From Astragalus membranaceus (lineage: Eukaryota; Streptophyta; Magnoliopsida; Fabales; Fabaceae), in contig CM076854.1 in assembly GCA_039519185.1 (NCBI GenBank), forward strand, positions 152,612,736 through 152,676,735: a stretch of 64,000 bases of DNA, read 5' to 3'. The notes under the pieces are model-generated. The model was not told where the DNA came from. It saw nothing but the letters and a program-made list of their open reading frames with translations, and did no database searches. The stretch's first letter is position 1. Each line of letters starts with the position of its first letter. Below are positions 11,500 through 22,856 of this stretch, one piece after another. The translations under genes and the position numbers were made by a program.

Positions 11500-12192
11500 C
11501 CCTTTTTCCCTTCGTTGTTTTTAATCTTATTGCTTTCAAATAAACCTGTTGGGTGCTATAGCACCTGTCATGCACCCAACAGCTGTGTTAGTTTTAACTC
11601 TAAGTCTGAATCATGCCAAGTTATTTATCTCTTACTATGAATCATTCAAAACCTCTCCCTGAATCATACCTGAAACATTTTTTTGAAGGCAGTGAGGACA
11701 CTATGTGGTCTTATGTAGAGGGGAGGAACTTTAGTTGTTTTGAACTTTTTGTGAAAAATTGTAAAAAAAAAGTGTGTAGTTGTTTTGGTATCAAAATCAG
11801 TAATTCCCCCAAAGTCAAAAGAACTTGCATCTTGAATGGATGAAAAATTTAACAATTGTGTGAATGTGAAAAGTAGCTTTGTTTGAATGACAATCTGCTT
11901 TATTGCTGCTCCCACACAAACTCTAAGCTTAGGAAGAAACTTAGTCAGTTAGGAATGATTTGATGCTAAAGTTAGTCTTGGTTGACCAAGAATGTGTCAA
12001 CTTTTCATAAAAAATTGAGAGTAGCATTAGAGGCTAAGTTTGGGGGTGCATCGGTTATATTAAGGCTAGGTATGAAGACTTAGGAAGGTCAGTACAATTC
12101 AGTTGTGCCAGAAATTGTAACATCAAATGTAAATCAATGTAATGCTATAGCATCTCCTCACCAAAAAAAAGCTGAGACTGTGCCTAAAAGTT

Positions 12193-12194
<2 letters not shown>

Positions 12195-12227
<33 letters not shown>
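12195..12227. repeat. (TA)n microsatellite
   Basis: A run of TA dinucleotides lies in the internal region of the AGTCC-flanked element. From here to 12766 I see AT-rich sequence with more TGCTATAGCA palindromes (about 12245, 12303 and 12320) and a polypurine-like TTTGGGGGTG at about 12037, but no gene. Confidence 0.9.
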
Positions 12228-12228
<1 letters not shown>

Positions 12229-12766
12229 TGGAGTCCAGCAAGGAATGCTATAGCACAAAGTCATCAAACATAAGCAGAAATCTGCACTCATAGCATCAAG
12301 TGCTATAGCACCTCATGCTATAGCACCAATACCATTCATTTTTCTGAGTTTAGTACACTGGCCACTGTCTGAAAAGCCTAAATCAAGCCCTTTGTTGTGC
12401 TTTGAAGCCCCTCAAGTCTTATGTGGAATTGTTAGTCTACTCTCTCTTTTGAACTCTTCTTGGCACACTCAAAAGAAAACCATTCTCTCCTAGGCTAAGT
12501 GAAATTCTGGACCTGGCTGGGAATTAGACTATGCTTGGAGGTCACACACTCACTATGGGCAGTAATAACTCTGGATGTTGTGAAAAACAATGGCTTATGT
12601 GAGTGAATCTGAAAACTTAGCCCAAATCAAGAGCATGTTTTGAAAATTTATAACTTAGGGAAGAACTGACTTGATCATGTTGTGTCGTTTTATATAAGAA
12701 TTATCTTGGCATGATTGTTTAGTTAGATTTACTTGTCCTTTTGTCATTGCTTAGGGACAAACAATG

Positions 12767-12783
12767 GTTTAAGTTTGGGGGTG
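12767..12783 (+). other. Polypurine tract
   Basis: GGTTTAAGTTTGGGGGTG directly precedes the 3' LTR start (TGATAACTC at 12784), the usual place where plus-strand DNA synthesis is primed. Confidence 0.75.
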
Positions 12784-14191
12784 TGATAACTCTCCATTTG
12801 TAGAGTTATTTATGCATTTCTATTCGTAAATCATTGTGAATTTGCATGCTTAGGCTAGGAATTATGTAAATATTTATGTTTGATTACGGAAAAAGGAATC
12901 AAGAACTGAATTGGAATATATTTGGCACAAATGGTGCCCTTGTGAAATTTCTAAATGTTTTCTGTTTAAGTGCTATAGCATCAGCTGCTATAGCATCACT
13001 GTGCGCAGGAGAGTTGGGACCCACTTGAAGACAGCAGCAGAAAGCAGATCTGTAGTGAATCCTAACCTGTCCAGTCAGTGCCTCCTTATTGCCACAATCC
13101 ATGCCGATGCAGCCACCCTCCTACCACTTGCACTTCACCACTTGTCTACTATGGGGGGACAACATACCTTTAGTTGGTGAAAAGAAGACCCACTTGCTTC
13201 ATCCACTTGCAAGAAAGAGGGAAAACTCAACTATAAAAGAAAGCCTAGACTCCACACTCAAAAGGCTGTCATACAATGAACTTCCAGCACTTAAACTTCT
13301 CTGGTTCTAGAGGAAAAATACAGTGATAAGCTGTCCTCTTAGTTCCATTGAAGATCCACCATAGAAATCCACTAGAAGATCGTGTTCGGTTCATGCTATA
13401 GCACTGTCAGCACACCAGTTCATGCGTAGGAGTTGGAGGAGTGTACCATTTGCACATTCTTCTTCTACTTTCTATTTTGGTGACATGAACTCCATTATTT
13501 GTAAGTTGTTGATATTGCTAAACATGAGCTAAACATCTTGTAGTTGGATTGCTTAAACTTTGTAATGACTCTTTATGTGTTAGTAATATAATATTATGAT
13601 GTATGCATTTCAATCTTTGTGTTTTAATGCTTTCAAACTTGTTTTGGTATTAGCTAACTAGAACAAGTGCATTCATGGGTTCAGAAATGGTTCATGATTC
13701 GATCTCAAAGAGTGATGTGAGTGAGTGGTTGTTTTAAGGGAACTTAGAACAATCTTTTCCCAATCCTAGAGATAGGAGGGCTTAGTTCATAGAGTAAATA
13801 CTGTGGGGTATTTAATATACAAAGGTGAACTTACTTGAAACCTAGACATAGGATCTTGTCACGAAACCTTGGTGAAAGTGACCGAAAGGCACACAACATA
13901 TGCTACAGCACTCAATGCTATAGCATCTAATGCTATAGCACTAACACAGAAGAGAAATTACTTAGTAAAAGCAATCCAACTAAGTCTTCACCATATAGTT
14001 TCCTTTTTATTTCATTGTAAACCAAACCTTTATTTTACTACCCTCAAATTGTGTTTTTATTTTACACACTGATTTGCTAAGTTATGACAACTGTAAATTA
14101 AATACAATCCCCGCGGGTTTGACCTGTATTTCTACTGTGTTACTTTTTGCGACTGCGTATACTTGCGCATCTGTTTGTAAAATCCACAACA
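12784..14191 (+). repeat. 3' LTR of the AGTCC-flanked element
   Basis: This 1,408-bp copy of 2728-4087 begins TGATAACTC and ends CACAACA before the duplication AGTCC. It differs by scattered substitutions, an extra piece near 13262-13290 and an extra CTAATGCTATAGCA unit near 13930. Confidence 0.9.
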
Positions 14192-14196
14192 AGTCC

Positions 14197-14465
14197 TATC
14201 GAGACCCCTTACTAACCACTAGCGGTTCATTATGCATCATTTTCATTCGTAGCCCAAGTCTGGATAGCTACGTGTAATGTTTCATTCGTAGCCCGAGTCT
14301 GGATAGCTACGTGTAACATTTCATACTAACACAACATCGAGGACCTGCAATTTTAGTTCCCCGGTGAACCCAGACCACTAATCCTTTCATCAATGGCCAA
14401 AACATGATGGGCCTAGGTTATGGGCTCATGACTTCCCTCCCCTAGTGTGCTATCATAGAGGTCGT
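14197..14465 (-). repeat. Middle segment of the CTTTC-flanked solo LTR
   Basis: This is host LTR sequence between two nested insertions. It holds a two-copy tandem repeat of about 39 bp (TTTCATTCGTAGCCC-type, about 14240-14318). No gene is present. Confidence 0.7.
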
Positions 14466-14926
14466 TGTAGCGACCGAAATATCCGGGCGAGGATTCCTCG
14501 AAGGTTCAAAAATGAAGCCGCCACCAAAGTTTAGTTTAAGGGCAAACATTGGAAAATCCCTTTTGGATTGGATAAGGGTCCTTGAGACCAGATAAGGGTT
14601 CGGGAGTCGGTTATACGTGGGGAAGGTATTAGCACCCCACGACATCCTTCCTAAAGAAGGTTACCTGCTAATTAGTTGTAGAAGCGGAAGTTAATTTTGA
14701 AAACATTTATTTTTACCCTTTTGTTGCGAATTAAAAAGAAAGAAGAAAATTGATGTTTTATTCGAATTTAAGAAAGGGATTATTTAGGAAAAGACTAAAA
14801 AAGGTTTTTTATTAGTGCAATTGACAGATGTGGGCCCCCATCTGCTCCTACGTATCTCTTGGTAGAGAATCAAATCACACGTAGTTCTTGGTAGAAAAAT
14901 GTTTGTTGGTTGGTATTTTTTAATAT

Positions 14927-15322
14927 AGGGATCTTAGGACTCCTGAGTGATCAGTTCATTTGTCCTGAAATGATGACTAACCCGCCTGTATAGTCGGCTT
15001 AGTCCCCTATTTTGTAAAAATGGGGTTTTTGGAGTTCGGAAAATGATTTGAAGTGTGTTGGTTTGATTTTATTGGAATAGGGGTTTTAGGACTCTTGATC
15101 CGTACGGTTCATTCGTCCTAAAACGGTGACTAACCCGGCCGTACGGCCGACTTAATCCCCTATTTTGAAAATTTGTTTTGTGGAAAGAAATGTGTTTGTG
15201 TTAATTTTAATTTAAAAATTGTTTGTTTTAAATAGGGATTTTAGGACATGATCCGTAACGGTTCATTGGTGACCTAAAAAGCAGACTAACCCGACTGTAC
15301 ACTCGACTTAGTCCCCTATTTA
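14927..15322 (-). repeat. Three stem-loop units in the Ogre-like solo LTR
   Basis: Three diverged copies of roughly 90 bp lie at about 14927-15013, 15076-15164 and 15231-15322. The middle one has an outer stem AATAGGGG/CCCCTATT (15076-15083 with 15157-15164), an inner 9-bp stem TTTTAGGAC/GTCCTAAAA (15084-15092 with 15115-15123) and a palindrome CGGCCGTACGGCCG. The other two keep the layout with altered bases. On the minus strand they lie near the LTR 3' end, as do the stem-loops of the Ogre LTR. Confidence 0.7.
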
Positions 15323-15800
15323 TATTTTTTGGGAATTAAATAAATTATTTATGTATTTTATAGGTTTTTTGTAAAAGAAAATAATAAAAATGAAAACGGA
15401 TGGTGCAATAGTAAAATGGGGTGCAGTTTGCAAAAGAGAGTTGTGTTATCAAAGCTAGGTGTGAAAAGTAGCAGCCCAGTTCGTGGACTGGTCCACGGAT
15501 TTATGGGCTTTTCAGGGGGGAGGTGTATACAGGAAAATGAGAAGTGTAAATAGTATTGAGTTAAATGAAAAGACAAAACTGACCCTAGGTGTCTACACTA
15601 TATAAGGAAATCTAAAAAAAACTTAAACCTAATTTCTTTTACTCACTCACGCGGCGCTGCACACACCCACACACTCTCAACCCTAATTTTCCATTTCTCT
15701 CCCCCATTTGCGCCGCACCAACATTCAGGAGGGAGAGAGAGTGCGAAAATCTTGGGTACTGAGAGAGGGATTTCCGGCGAGAGAAAAGGCGAGGTTTGCG

Positions 15801-15828
15801 GAGAGAGAGAGAGAGAGAGAGAGAGAGC
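15801..15828. repeat. (GA)n microsatellite
   Basis: A GA dinucleotide run lies within the Ogre-like solo LTR. Open frames across 15639-16033 are driven by this low-complexity stretch and are not credible genes. Confidence 0.85.
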
Positions 15829-16130
15829 CAAGAAACGAAGGGGAAGGGAAGAGATTTACGGTGGTGAGGGTCTAACGGTGACGGAGGTGGTGGACGGTAT
15901 TGATAGGCCATCACGGTGGTGGCTGTGCGAAGAGCAGTGCGCGCAGAGTACTAGTCATGACGACGGTGCTGGAAGGACGATGAGGAAAACGGTGCGACGC
16001 GACAGTGGGCTTACGGTGGTGGACGGGCGCTGACGCGATGATGGAGATGGTGGCAGTGGCTACGTTATTGTTCGGTTTTAAGGGTCGCAAGGGAAGAGGA
16101 ACGGCGAGGACTCAGCTGAGGAGGGCTTAT

Positions 16131-17446
16131 TGATGAATCCCCATCACATGATGTGTTTCATTGCAAAAAAGGGGAATTTTACTTGATAATTTGATGAATG
16201 AATGGAAATTGTTAGGAGAAAATTAATGAGTTGTTTTATTTGAGATTTAATTGCTTTGCAGTGTTTATGCTGGGTTTTGTGGTGTTTTTGTGCCCAGGGA
16301 CTAGGTGAAGAGAAGAACGAAGAAATGCAAGCAAGCAGACTCAAAAATACAAGGAAGTGAGCATTGCGCTGCAGTTGCGCACGGAGCGCAAACGGAGCGC
16401 AAACGGAGCGCGGACGGAGCGCAAACGGAGCGCAGAATCACAGGAGTTCCTGCCAAATTGCGCTGCAGTTGCGCGTGAGGCGCAACTGAGGCGCAAAAAC
16501 TGCACTGTAGCGTCCTCCATCTGCGCGTAAGTGGCGCTGGAAGCGCGAGTGCAGTGCAAAATACTGGAAACACGTTAAAACAAGGGACAGACGCGTTTTT
16601 TGGGAAGATTGGGACGTTTGGGAAACCCTAGCACGTGAGAGAGCTCCTTCCAGCTGACGGCAAGTGAAGAATCAAGACTTGGGAACAAGAATTGAGAATT
16701 CTAATGCATTCACCTTCTCCTTCAACTTGTAATTCTCCCTTTTTCTCTCCTTTTATCATGTGTAACTAAACCTCAATGTTAGGGATGGATAAATTTTAAT
16801 GTAGTACTATTGTTGCTGATTTAAATTGATGTTCTTCATGTTCTTTCATCATTTGTGAATTGATTTTCTGGGCTTAAACATTTCTATGATTGGAAAGTTG
16901 TAGAACTTATCTTTATTCAATGATCAAATGGCAATTTTGTCGTTAGAATGTTTGAATTTCAATTCCTTCAATTTGTAGCTTAGGAATAATCTATGAATTG
17001 ATGTATGTTGCGAATCCTCGTTGTTATTGCTTGTTGTTAGTAGATGTGCTTAAGGAATTAGGACTTTTATTAATTAACAAAGGACTATTCACCTAAGGGA
17101 TTAGGGCTTGGTTAGGATTGTGGATTCAATAGCAAATGAGAGTGAGATTATCTTTTGGAATTAAATCAGTGACAATAGCATGAAATTGAAAGGCATTCAT
17201 CCCTAGCATCTTCTCATCATATTCTCCCCCAAACGTTCCGTCTCTCGTAATAAAAACCCAAAAATATTTAATTGCTTTACCTTCGAGCTTCATAGCTCAA
17301 CAATTATCAAACAAACCCCTTTTAATTTGGTTTCTATTAGTTGTTGTTAACGTCTTAGTAAATTAACTTCGATCCTTGAGGACGATATCCGGTTCTTACC
17401 GATTTTATTACTTGAACGATTTGGTACACTTGCCGAAAAGTTAACA
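16131..17446 (+). mobile_element. Solo LTR nested in the Ogre-like solo LTR
   Basis: A 1,316-bp segment starts TGATGAATCC and ends GTTAACA, bounded by the perfect duplication CTTAT (16126-16130 and 17447-17451). The 3' end contains the run CCTTGAGGACGATATCCGG then TTACCGATTTTATTACTTG, which I know as the tail of Ty3/gypsy LTRs that sit before a tRNA-Asp-type PBS (Athila-like). No internal region follows; the outer LTR resumes directly. It contains GCGC-rich repeats at 16370-16560. Confidence 0.85.
16370..16560. repeat. GC-rich tandem motif GCGCAAACGGA
   Basis: The unit GAGCGCAAACG occurs five times in succession around 16380-16435, followed by related GCGCTGCAGTTGCGC and GCGCGTGAGGCGCAAC pieces. 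It stands out from the AT-rich surroundings in base composition. Confidence 0.75.
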
Positions 17447-18643
17447 CTTATGGCGGTGTTTGGAGCGAACGGCCACCGTCTACGGTGGCCGGAACTAGTA
17501 GGTAAGGCTTCGGTCCCTCCTGTTATTTTGTATTTTCTCTTTTCTCTTCACTCTTCTAATCTGATTGCCTTTTTTATATTTGTTTTTTGCTTTTCCTGGT
17601 GATTCACGGCCAACGGTGGCGCGACGGCTCAGTTGGGGAGCATGACGACTTTGGCGCGCCTAAGGGAAGCGACCACCGTCTACGGTGGTCGGAGGTGGTA
17701 CGTTTCGTTTTTTCCTATCTCTTTTTTTTTATTTTTTCTTTCTTTGTTTTGTTTTCTGCTTCGTTTTTGTTCTCCTATTCTATTCCAATTCCGATTTTAA
17801 GACCTAAACCGAAATTGGGGTATGATTTTGGCCTTCTGACTTTTGATTTTTTACTTGCAAGTGTGATGATTTTCTAAAAAACTAATCTATTTACTGTCCT
17901 AATTTAAACACCAAGTCTATTACCCTAATCTGCTTGTGATCAACTAATCTGTTCATGGTTTGTTTTTTAAAAAGGACTTAATCTACTTTCAACACTAATA
18001 TTCACATTTTTAAAACTCTGAACTATTCTAGTTAACAGAATATAGATATATACAATAGTAGAAGCTAACTAACCTGTTCTCCAGCTTCTGATCTTCTTCC
18101 TATTACTGCTCTACTACCTTTGGATTTCTGCTGCTGCTGAACCTACTACTGCTTCTGTTTTTAGAACTTTGTGATTAGGGTTCCAGTGTGAAACCCTAAT
18201 TTTTGCTCTGAATTTTCGTATATGATTTTGTGTGTTTTTCTCTATCTGAATTTTGGGTCCCCTTTTCTGTGTGTCTGTGAATTGTTGTCCAGACTTGTTT
18301 ATATAGGCAGGAATTCGGTTTAGGCCATTAAAAAAACGATTCTGACCTGATTTTGTTTCTATTTCAGGTTGTGGCCAGCTCAAGGAGAAAACTTTCTCAG
18401 CAAGATTAGGGTTGGAACAAAGACTTGGTGAAGAAGGTTTGGGAGTGGAGGCGCAGCTGCTGTGTTTGGGCTGATGTGCTCTTATTGTACTTTTGTGATT
18501 TTCGTTTTTCTGATTTTTTGCATTTTTAGTTATTATTTTGTATTTTTTGGACTTTTTGTACAATTTGGCATTTTTAAGATTTTTTGGATTATTATAAATT
18601 AATTTTTATTAATTCTGATTTTTATTATATTTTGGGATGTTTG

Positions 18644-18644
<1 letters not shown>

Positions 18645-18680
<36 letters not shown>
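18645..18680. repeat. (TA)n microsatellite
   Basis: A run of TA dinucleotides lies in the Ogre-like solo LTR. Confidence 0.9.
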
Positions 18681-18682
<2 letters not shown>

Positions 18683-18927
18683 TTTTTGGTCTAAAAGTTA
18701 GATGTATGCCCAAACGACCCAAAACATTAAAAACTTGATTCAAAACACTAAGCGTAAGCCCAATTATGCAAGCTAACAAAAACAGGCCCAAAAGGTTGGA
18801 CATAGGTCCAATTGGATAATTTGGTCCGACTTTAAACAAAATAGCGCTTGAAATGCTATGGGTTTGTGACACGGGGCTAAAGCGATTAGGATAAAAAGAC
18901 CGGGCAAAATTAGGGTATAACAGTCGT

Positions 18928-19961
18928 CATCCCATTATTTTCATTTACTTTAATTATCATACCTTGATCCTTTCATCAAGTCATTTCATTATATTCTCAT
19001 ACCTTGATCCTTTCATCAAGTAGTTTCATTGGTTACCAAAACCTTAATGAACATTTTTGTCCATTACATTAGCATATGCATTTATATGTTCTCACTTGTG
19101 ACCCTAATCGGTATCATCATTTATCATATTTGGGAATTTCCCATATTTCATTCATCCCTACGCTTAATTAAGCGAATTACGGTTTATTTATCAATACATA
19201 GGATTGGGGAAGGGATTAGAATGGACTTGGAATCATTTAGAAAGACTTTGGATCAGTTTTGAAAAAGGGTGACAGAAGAAAACACGACCACCCGTGTTTT
19301 AGAAACATGCCCGTATTTTATAGAAAATGCTCGTGTTTTTTAAAAACGTGTTCGTGTTTCAGTTTTTAAGAAAAAATTGACAAAGACCAGAAATAAACAC
19401 GGTTGCCCATGTTTTTAAAACGTGGGCGTGTTTTCGGTTCTGGCAGCAATGTTGTTGTTTTACTCTTCCAACTTCAACCACTTTTACTCAATCCTTTTCC
19501 AATTCGAATTACAACCAAAAACAGATTTAAAACCACTTTAAACAAAACATTTAAGACCATCAATTTACAAAACAAACACCAATTTCATACTTATCAACAA
19601 TCACATTATCACTCATTCAATCATTCATTGCACAACACAAGATTTCATATTTTCGAAATAACATAAAACAACACTAGACCAGAGCATGTAACATTGGTTC
19701 AGAAACAAAACCCTAAGCGAGTATAGAACTCACCAATCGTGATGAAAATCACGAACAACCGAGAATCCGAAAAATGCAATGAAGATGTAACCACGCGAAC
19801 GATCCCCGAAACGCTTCCCGATTCCAAACTCAGCTACCCGAATGCTCCAATAGCTACCCAAAACGAATTTGAACCACAATGTGGCTTGTGTATGTGTACT
19901 AGCAACGAATTTGAACCACAATGTGGCTTGTGTATGTGTACTAGCAACTGAGTGTCGAGCT
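18928..19961 (-). repeat. Third segment of the CTTTC-flanked solo LTR
   Basis: This LTR sequence lies between nested insertions and has no credible gene. It holds two copies of CATACCTTGATCCTTTCATC (about 18960 and 18999), multiple ACACG/CGTGTTT units (about 19280-19435) and a perfect 42-bp tandem duplication at 19864-19947 just before the Ogre insertion point. Confidence 0.65.
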
Positions 19962-21070
19962 TGTAATACCCTAATTTTGTCCAATCGAAAAATAAGAAAT
20001 TTTATTTATTTTTAATAAAAATAATTATTTTCTTTTTCATGTCGTGTATTATTCTATTTTAGTTGCCACAAGTTTTTAACAAAAAGATTTTTATTAGAAG
20101 TGAAGAAAAAAATATAAGCAAAGGAGGAAATGGAGGGGGTCTGCAAAAAAAAAAGAATGGAGGTGCAATCAGGATTGGGCCATCAGAAACCCAACCCAAC
20201 CAAAAAAAACTAGCCCAATTCGCCCCAAACCCTAATTCCTATCCAACCCATAACCCAACTCCTCCTAACCCTAATTACTATCCAACCCATACCCATTTCC
20301 CCTCCACAAAACCCTAATTCGGCCACCCCCCCTTTACCCTAAAAATCATCCACATTCAATCCCCCCCTTAACCCAAAAATTTGGCCACATTCACTCATCT
20401 TTCCCCTCCTAAAAATTCGACCCCACTCCCTCTTTTTCCTCCTTGGAAATTGCTTTTTTTTCCTCTCCCACACTCCACCTCTCCTCTTTTTTCTCAACTT
20501 CCCACTTCCCCATTTTTCCCTTCCCCATACACTCAACCTCTCTCTTCTCTTCCCCACTCCACGGCTCCAAACCCTCTCTCTCCTCAATCTCACGCTTCCT
20601 CTCTTCCTCTCACTCTCACACACTCATTTTTCTCTTCCCTCACATCACTCTCACGCCTATCTCTCTCTCTTTCTCCAACTCACACTCAACCTTTCCCTCT
20701 CTCCCCCCCATCCTACGACTCTTTCTCCCTCACACTCTCACACACTTCACTTCATCATTTCTCCTACTCACACTCACACACTTCTCTTTCTCTTTCACTC
20801 ATCATCCCATTCCCCCACTCTCCCATCTCCACGCATACCCCTCCCCACCAAACCCTTAAACTCCATTTTTTTTCCCTCCTCACATCATTCTCTCTCACTC
20901 ACGGATTCACTCTCCTTTCTCACACAAAAAAAAAGAAAAAAAAAGCATCATTTCTCTTTCTCTGCCACGCCCATACCCCTTTACCCCCTTTTGCACACCA
21001 TCAAAAAAAAACTGTACAAGGCATGTTGAAGATGAAGTCAGAAAAACGAAAGAAAAGACACCCCTTTTTG

Positions 21071-21078
21071 TATAAATA
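21071..21078 (+). promoter_or_regulatory. LTR TATA box
   Basis: TATAAATA in the context TTGTATAAATAGGGGCC; the identical motif is at 35860-35867 in the 3' LTR. Transcription should start about 30 bp downstream, which places the stem-loops inside the transcript. Confidence 0.7.
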
Positions 21079-22507
21079 GGGGCCACAACCATGAAGCAAG
21101 GAGGAATTTTTTTTGAGAGAAAGGAAGAAGAAGAGAAGATTTTCGAAAAAAAAAAGAAGAAAAAGGAGAGTCTAGGTTTTGTTTAGAAAAAGAGAGTTTG
21201 AGAGTTTTTTTTGTTCACTGTATTCTTCTTCTCCCTTTCACAAATTTTATTTTTTTTAGTTTCAAATCTTATTGTATTGAGGAAATCCGAAGAAAAAAAA
21301 CTTCTCCTTCAACATTTTCGATTTTTTCTTTGTTTAAGGTATTATAATGTAATATTTTATTTAATTATTGCTGTTTTATTTTTTTTAGTTGCTATAATTT
21401 TGTTCATGTAAATAAGTATTGCTGTTCTTTTATTTTTAATGTTGTTGCTGTTTTTTTTATTTTTGTTGCTGTAATTTCGTAAATTCTTTGTTTTTAGATA
21501 TTATTGTTGTTGTTTTTTATTTAAATATTGTTGCTTTTTTTATTTTATTTTTAATATTGTTGCTGTTTTTTATTTTTGTTACTGTAAATTCGTAAATTCT
21601 TTTTTTAGATATTATTGTTGCTGTTTTTTTATTTAAATATTGTTGCTGTTTTTTATTCAAATATTGTTGCTGTTTTTATTTTATTTTTAATATTGTTGCT
21701 GTTTTTTTATTTTTGTTGTTGTAAATTCGTAAACTCTTTCTTTCTTAGATATTATTGTTGATGTTTTTTTTATTTAAATATTGTTGCTGTTTTTTTTAAA
21801 TTGTTGCTGTCATGTTTTTTTAGATTTTATTATTGCTGTTTTTTATTTAGTTGCTGTTTTTTTTATTTAATTTGGTTGCTGTTTTTATACATATTAAAAT
21901 GTTGTTGTTTTTTATTTAAATTGTTGTTTTTTTATTTAAATATTAATGTAATTTTCGGATTAAAATAAAGCCTTTTTTTGTAAATAAAAAAAATTTTAAA
22001 AAAAAATAATTGGCTGCTAACACCACTACATCTTTAAACAAACAGCAAAAGACACCTTTTTCATAACCGATGACAATTATTTCAAAAAAAGAGAATATTT
22101 CTTTATAAATTCGCAAATCTTTTTCTCACCGAATGTTTTCTTCTAACGTAGGTAGTAATCAAACCCAAACCGTTTTTTTGAAATAAATTAACGAACCAAT
22201 CAGTCAAGGAAAGGTCAAACAATCGTTTTTCTTTTAGCGTCAAACCGCTATTCGCACCCCCCGCATTTTAGTAATATGGCACTCCCCGCTTTCAGCCCAA
22301 CTTTTGCGCAAGGGCCCAGAAACCCAAACAATGTTGCTTTGGGCTGATACTAAGCACACCCCCCATTTTTGATACAACATCCCTGTTGCTCGCACCCCCT
22401 TTTTACTATTATCCATTCCGCTTTTATTTACACCATAATGTTTCCAAACCGTCTTTTCTTTCTTTCAAACAATCCAACTCACAAAAAAAAAATATAGGTT
22501 GTTACTA

Positions 22508-22856
22508 ATGGTCACTCTGAGCTTAGCTTGTTTGACCGATAGGGCTAACCTTCTTTTTTTTTTAAAAAACGGATTAGTAGCGGTGATCACTCTGAATTTA
22601 TTCGTTTGATCATCGCAAACACCCGCCTAAACTTCAAGAAATTTTCAGTTAATAGAATACAAACGTAATCTCAACTCCCTTTCTAAAAAAAAAGTCACGC
22701 TTCCCAGTAAGTATTTTTCGAACAAAACGCTCGATCACAAACCGGGTATTTATAGCGGTCACTCTGGGCCCCGCTCGTTTGAACGCTGTAAACACTTTCT
22801 TTCTCGAATAAGCCAATGTGGTGACCACTCTGGATTTATCTGTTTGGTCACCATGA
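22508..22856 (+). repeat. Family of four covarying stem-loops in the Ogre LTR
   Basis: Four units share a loop of the type CTCTG(N)7-9CGTT or CTCTGGATTTATCTGTT, but their stems differ: GGTCA/TGACC (22510-22537); GCGGTGATCA/TGATCATCGC (22580-22616); TATAGCGGTCA/TGAACGCTGTA (22751-22790, one mismatch); TGGTGACCA/TGGTCACCA (22819-22853). All are repeated in the 3' LTR at about 37297-37649. A fifth relative lies in the leader after the PBS (about 23588-23623). Confidence 0.75.

Larger units (their letters stand above)
2728..14191 (+). mobile_element. Non-autonomous LTR retrotransposon with a nested CACTA element
   Basis: LTRs at 2728-4087 and 12784-14191, a PBS at 4094, a polypurine tract before the 3' LTR and a perfect 5-bp duplication AGTCC (2723-2727 and 14192-14196) define the element. 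Without the CACTA insertion it is about 6.5 kb. The internal region has only short, decayed gag-like or unknown reading frames and no RT, integrase or RNase H, so it must depend on enzymes from another element. The LTR and internal parts are peppered with the palindrome TGCTATAGCA. The PBS and the AAGTTTGGGGGTG tract are Athila-like, so a derivative of that lineage is plausible. Confidence 0.88.
14466..18922 (-). mobile_element. Ogre-like solo LTR (minus strand)
   Basis: The segment begins TGTAGCGACCG and ends GGGTATAACA, with a perfect duplication GTCGT (14461-14465 and 18923-18927). Read on the minus strand, its 3' end closely follows the 3' end of the Ogre LTR in this window: TAACCTT, GGGGTGCTA..ACCTTCCCC, CGACTCCCGAACCC and a terminal CGCTACA. 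It shares the TACGTAGGAGC segment too. Without the 1.3-kb insertion at 16131 the LTR is about 3.1 kb. There is no internal region, so it is a solo LTR of a related but distinct Ogre family. Confidence 0.88.

Noticed and set aside
15639..16033. Several overlapping frames near a TATATAAGG motif, as a possible gene.
   Set aside because: They follow a GA microsatellite inside a solo LTR, are on opposing strands and have no recognisable domain.
20381..21079. A 232-codon open frame (and its twin at 35169-35864).
   Set aside because: It is a Ser/Pro/Leu/His-rich reading of pyrimidine-rich LTR DNA, present in both LTRs and shifted by homopolymer changes; no domain is visible.
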